DNA of 64,000 nt, from NCBI GenBank assembly GCA_046329585.1, contig JAXLUI010000001.1:3398785-3462784 (forward strand), read 5' to 3'. This document shows positions 61,123 to 64,000 of the stretch, piece by piece. Both the position numbers and the translations under genes were made by a program. The notes beneath the pieces are model-generated. The model was given only the letters and a program-made list of their open reading frames with translations, did not search any database and was not told the DNA's origin. Source of the stretch: DLKC01 sp002478885. GTDB lineage: Bacteria; Bacteroidota; Bacteroidia; Chitinophagales; Chitinophagaceae. Numbering within the stretch: the stretch's first letter is position 1; each line of letters opens with the position of its first letter.

Positions 61123-61140
61123 CGTTGCGTCGCACTCTTC
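61123..61140 (-). repeat. Short dispersed repeat, copy 11 (GCGACGC type)
   Basis: CGTTGCGTCGCACTCTTC, facing the opposite-strand copy at 61272-61291 across about 130 bp within the amidohydrolase-hexosaminidase gap; the two together make an inverted pair. Confidence 0.7.
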
Positions 61141-61271
61141 AGCCGCAGGAACTTTCTTGAGCATGCCTGGCGAAAGTTGCGGTAAAGTCATGCCTTGTAA
61201 AACCACGGCTGTCTGTCAAGGAGGTTAAGCGCCAAACGAGTTGCTTTTCACTGTCGATAAAATACCGGGAC

Positions 61272-61291
61272 GTACAAGTGAGTGACACAAG
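61272..61291 (+). repeat. Short dispersed repeat, copy 12 (GTGACAC type)
   Basis: GTACAAGTGAGTGACACAAG, followed by GAACGAAGCCATG. Inverted relative to copy 11 in the same gap. Confidence 0.75.
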
Positions 61292-61328
61292 GAACGAAGC
61301 CATGCATACTGTTGCCGGCTCCAACCAA

Positions 61329-62576
61329 TTACTTTACATAAATAGGATTGGCGATGCCATTGAGGTCGTACACTACCCTACCTGCCCTGATCGTCATTTC
61401 GCATTCGAACTTTTGTTTTCCCTGCACCTTGTAACCTGTTTTATCATAGAAACCAAAGTTGCCCTGGCGAAGATCAAGGATCGCAACATCTGCAACGGCA
61501 CCAACAGAAAGATGGCCAAGTTCTTCATGCCTGATCACCTGCGCAGGCGCCCATGTGCTGGCCTTAATTACTTCGTTAAGCGGCATACCCATGAGCAGGA
61601 ATTTAGACATTACGTCGAGTTGATTTTTCATCGATGTGTTCATGCTGCCGGTATGCAGGTCTGTGCTGATTGTCTTTGGGAAGAAACCCTGTTTTAATGC
61701 GGGTATTGCCTGTGTGAAATTAAAACTTGCACCGCCATAACCTACATCGAACACGATACCCTTCTTTATCGCATCCCAGATGAATGACTTTACTTTATTG
61801 GTGGCCGTATCGACAACGGTTTCCCTTACATTGCCTTCGAGCAAAGTATAAGTGTGTGTGTAAATGTCTCCGGGACGAAGATGTTTCATAAACAATTCTT
61901 CGATGGAAAGCGGAGGCGTGTTGCCGCCAAAGTCAACCATTACGGGCATGTTGGCGAGTTTACCTGCTTCCACTGCACGATCGACCGGCTGCCATTCGGC
62001 GCCCTGGTAATGTGCCACTTTAAAACCTACAACAATATCTTTATTCGCCTTTGCAACAAAGGCCGCCATCTTTGGATCCATGTCGTTGATGTTCTGCTCA
62101 TAGGCTCCACCACGCATGCCTTCTCCAACAATATTCAGCAACGATAATACCCGTGTTTGTGAATTATCGATGATATTCTTTTTGAAAGTCGGGAAAGATT
62201 TCCAGCCTGCGCCGCCTGCATCCACCACTGTTGTAACACCCACACGAAAAGTAAAGCCATCAGGCACTACAGCAACCAATCCATCGCTGAGATAATGATC
62301 GGGCTGCGTTCCAAAGAAAACGTGCGCATGCAGATCGATGATGCCCGGCACTACGTACAAACCTTTTGCATCCACTACCTGCTTTGCCTGTGACCCGTCG
62401 ATGTTTGCAGCAAGTTGCGCTACTTTACCATCTTTAATGGCTACATCCATTACCGCATCGATATTATTTTTTGGGTCTATAACATGACCGGCTTTGATCA
62501 CTATGTCATAAGACTGTGCAATGACTGGTAATGTGCACACGGCAACGGCAAACAACGCTAAAGCAATTTTTTTCAT
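61329..62576 (-). CDS. Amidohydrolase/deacetylase-family metallohydrolase, exported
   Basis: 415 residues with a Sec signal (about 1-20). The metal-dependent hydrolase motif is DLHAHV (His83, His85), followed by a lysine-containing VVGFKVAH, a STDLHTGS Asp ligand, and the C-terminal GAVADVAILDLRQG beta-sandwich typical of the family. Proteins of this branch are commonly encoded next to SelA-like PLP enzymes, as here (52 bp apart), and are annotated as deacetylases. It could remove the N-acetyl group of an amino-sugar acid; the substrate is inferred. Confidence 0.85.
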   Translation of the reverse strand: MKKIALALFAVAVCTLPVIAQSYDIVIKAGHVIDPKNNIDAVMDVAIKDGKVAQLAANIDGSQAKQVVDAKGLYVVPGIIDLHAHVFFGTQPDHYLSDGLVAVVPDGFTFRVGVTTVVDAGGAGWKSFPTFKKNIIDNSQTRVLSLLNIVGEGMRGGAYEQNINDMDPKMAAFVAKANKDIVVGFKVAHYQGAEWQPVDRAVEAGKLANMPVMVDFGGNTPPLSIEELFMKHLRPGDIYTHTYTLLEGNVRETVVDTATNKVKSFIWDAIKKGIVFDVGYGGASFNFTQAIPALKQGFFPKTISTDLHTGSMNTSMKNQLDVMSKFLLMGMPLNEVIKASTWAPAQVIRHEELGHLSVGAVADVAILDLRQGNFGFYDKTGYKVQGKQKFECEMTIRAGRVVYDLNGIANPIYVK

Positions 62577-62628
62577 AATGATTTATTTTGATTGAACCAT
62601 TTTTAAATGAAATAACTACACACGAGTT

Positions 62629-63849
62629 CTAAACTGAAGCCGCCAGGAGTTCTTCTTTAATTCTCGACGCCACCACTTTTTCCTGCCCGGGTTTTAGCAT
62701 AAATACGGTTACGCGAATGCTATTATCTTTCTCCCACGACACTGTTTCAATGGAAGGATATCCATTGCGCAGTTTCAGGCCCATTTCTTCTTTGGTTAGT
62801 TTTATTTTACTGTTATCCCATCTTATTTCCAGCGAAGGTGTATGATTCGCAACAGGCGGTATCACTATTTCTGTTTTAACAGCGGTTATACTTTTTACAG
62901 CGTTATTGATGGTTGCGATCTTACCTTCCCACATCTTCCATTCTTTAGCATGATCTCGTTTTATATAGCTGTCTAGTGCCACGTACATGCCAATGATCTC
63001 TTCCTTGTTCACTTTCATACCACGCCCGATATTGCCGCCACCCGGAGGGCCATTGAGCCTTGCTGCAGCTATAAGGTCTTTCTTTCCCATGAGTAGGCCT
63101 GTGCTCTGTGGCCCGCACATGGCCTTGCCACCGGAAATACATACCAGGTCAAAACCCATATCGTTATACTTCCAGAGGTTTTCAACGGGCGGCACATCGG
63201 CCGCCATATCGATCATAGCGGGTATGTTATGTTTTTTCGAAATCTGTAGCCACTCTTCGTGTTTGATCTTGCCCGAGGCAACTTCTTTATTAAGAAACCA
63301 CGTCATTGCGGTCTTGTCATTGATGGCGCGTTCTGCTTCTTCCGCCGTCTCTACGATCACCAACTTTGCACCGGTATTGGTTACCGCATGATCATAGCCC
63401 ACGCTGTGACTTTTTTGAATGATCACTTCCGACTTCAAGGCCGTACCTTCAAGATTTGGCAACAAACCAACTTTTTTCGGATCGGCTCCGGTTATCACGC
63501 CAGCTGTACCAAGTACTATCGCTGACCAGCAGCCTGCCGTAACCATTGCTGCTTCTGCATGGCACAGCTCCGCGATTTTAGCCCCAGCTTTATCCTGCAC
63601 CTCATCAAGCATTACGTATTCTTTAGACGCCTGGTTAATTGCTTCCATCACTTCGTCCGGCATCAGCGATGCGGTCATCGAAGTGTAGGTGCCTGCAGCA
63701 TTTATAAATGTTCGCAGGCCTAGTTCTGTAAAAACATCCCGTTTAGCAATCGGGGCTGCAACTGTTTTTGCTGCGGGCACCAGTGTCCCGGCGAGCCCTC
63801 CTGCCAATGGCAGTAACGAAATGTTTTTCAGCACATCCCTGCGTTTCAT
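62629..63849 (-). CDS. SelA-like PLP-dependent enzyme (D-glucosaminate ammonia-lyase type) with a Tat signal
   Basis: 406 residues from the start at 63849. The signal reads MKRRDVLKNISLLPLAGGLA, a twin-arginine motif with RR and VLK then a hydrophobic helix, so the protein is probably exported folded with its cofactor by Tat. The fold-type I PLP domain has Asp214 (AMIDMAADVP) and the internal-aldimine Lys242 in CISGGKAMCGPQSTG. The closest characterised relatives are SelA-like DgaE-type ammonia-lyases acting on D-glucosaminate-6-phosphate. It heads the minus-strand cluster and is followed by the deacetylase. Confidence 0.85.
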   Translation of the reverse strand: MKRRDVLKNISLLPLAGGLAGTLVPAAKTVAAPIAKRDVFTELGLRTFINAAGTYTSMTASLMPDEVMEAINQASKEYVMLDEVQDKAGAKIAELCHAEAAMVTAGCWSAIVLGTAGVITGADPKKVGLLPNLEGTALKSEVIIQKSHSVGYDHAVTNTGAKLVIVETAEEAERAINDKTAMTWFLNKEVASGKIKHEEWLQISKKHNIPAMIDMAADVPPVENLWKYNDMGFDLVCISGGKAMCGPQSTGLLMGKKDLIAAARLNGPPGGGNIGRGMKVNKEEIIGMYVALDSYIKRDHAKEWKMWEGKIATINNAVKSITAVKTEIVIPPVANHTPSLEIRWDNSKIKLTKEEMGLKLRNGYPSIETVSWEKDNSIRVTVFMLKPGQEKVVASRIKEELLAASV

Positions 63850-64000
63850 ATTTATAATTTTTATGAAGAAATATTTGAATCTAAACAGCAATTACTTAAG
63901 GCAAACTACCAAAACAAGGGATCATTTTCCGGTGCAACCGTTTGCTTAACTTTTTCTTTCCGTCATACCTGGTTTTGCACAAAATTCAGCTACTAAAACT

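Overview
The window is a chromosomal segment from a Bacteroidota bacterium, most likely of the Chitinophagales/Chitinophagaceae. The evidence is the families present (TsaE next to alanine dehydrogenase, Haem_bd, DUF4403, DUF5117-type zinc proteases, MacB/FtsX-type permeases, many Sec lipoproteins), weak Shine-Dalgarno signals, and several TAnnTTTG-type promoter elements at sensible distances from start codons. No rRNA, tRNA, CRISPR array, transposase or integrase was recognised.

Layout. (1) 1-8.9 kb, plus strand after the 5' end of an M48 peptidase gene at the left edge: housekeeping and metabolism (tsaE, ald, a membrane-anchored papain-like peptidase, DUF4442, a haem-binding protein, engB, an FGGY kinase, a C39-like lipoprotein). 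(2) 9.1-37.4 kb: an accessory block, almost all minus strand, of mostly single genes (small lipoproteins, VOC, GyrI-like, DoxX, cupin, RibD-like reductase, an orphan contractile-tail tube protein, TlpA-like, ClC, ECF sigma, MacB/FtsX permease). They are separated by long non-coding gaps that share related sequences and attC-like imperfect palindromes. Only the isocitrate dehydrogenase locus (LysR on minus; IDH and two small paralogues on plus) interrupts the orientation. (3) 38.2-55.1 kb: mixed strands, with large secreted metalloproteases, DUF1080, a metallo-beta-lactamase-fold enzyme, a CocE/NonD hydrolase, a cupredoxin, a polysaccharide deacetylase, an arginyl-transferase-like protein, DUF4403, hemN and a bis-haem membrane protein. 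(4) 55.2-63.85 kb: a co-directional minus-strand cluster of a Tat-exported SelA-like PLP enzyme, amidohydrolase/deacetylase, GH20 hexosaminidase, SMP-30 lactonase-like protein, RraA-like aldolase, a BASS transporter and a CBM9-like protein. Apart from the transporter, every product carries an export or lipoprotein signal.

How the genes work together. The fourth region is the best candidate for an undescribed system. Its enzymes could in principle release an amino sugar, hydrolyse its aldonolactone, deacetylate it, eliminate ammonia, cleave the keto-acid and import the product, all outside the cytoplasm. This is inference from family names and export signals; no dehydrogenase for the oxidation step is in the window.

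Repeats distinguish the two compartments. A short repeat (GTACAAGTGNGTGACRCAAC, with a covarying palindromic core) occurs at least twelve times in the flanks and in five of the seven gaps in and beside the fourth region. I saw no copy between about 5 and 37.9 kb, where two longer repeat families (about 260 bp and 180 bp) occur instead. Tandem 11-bp TACC repeats occur at three intergenic sites.
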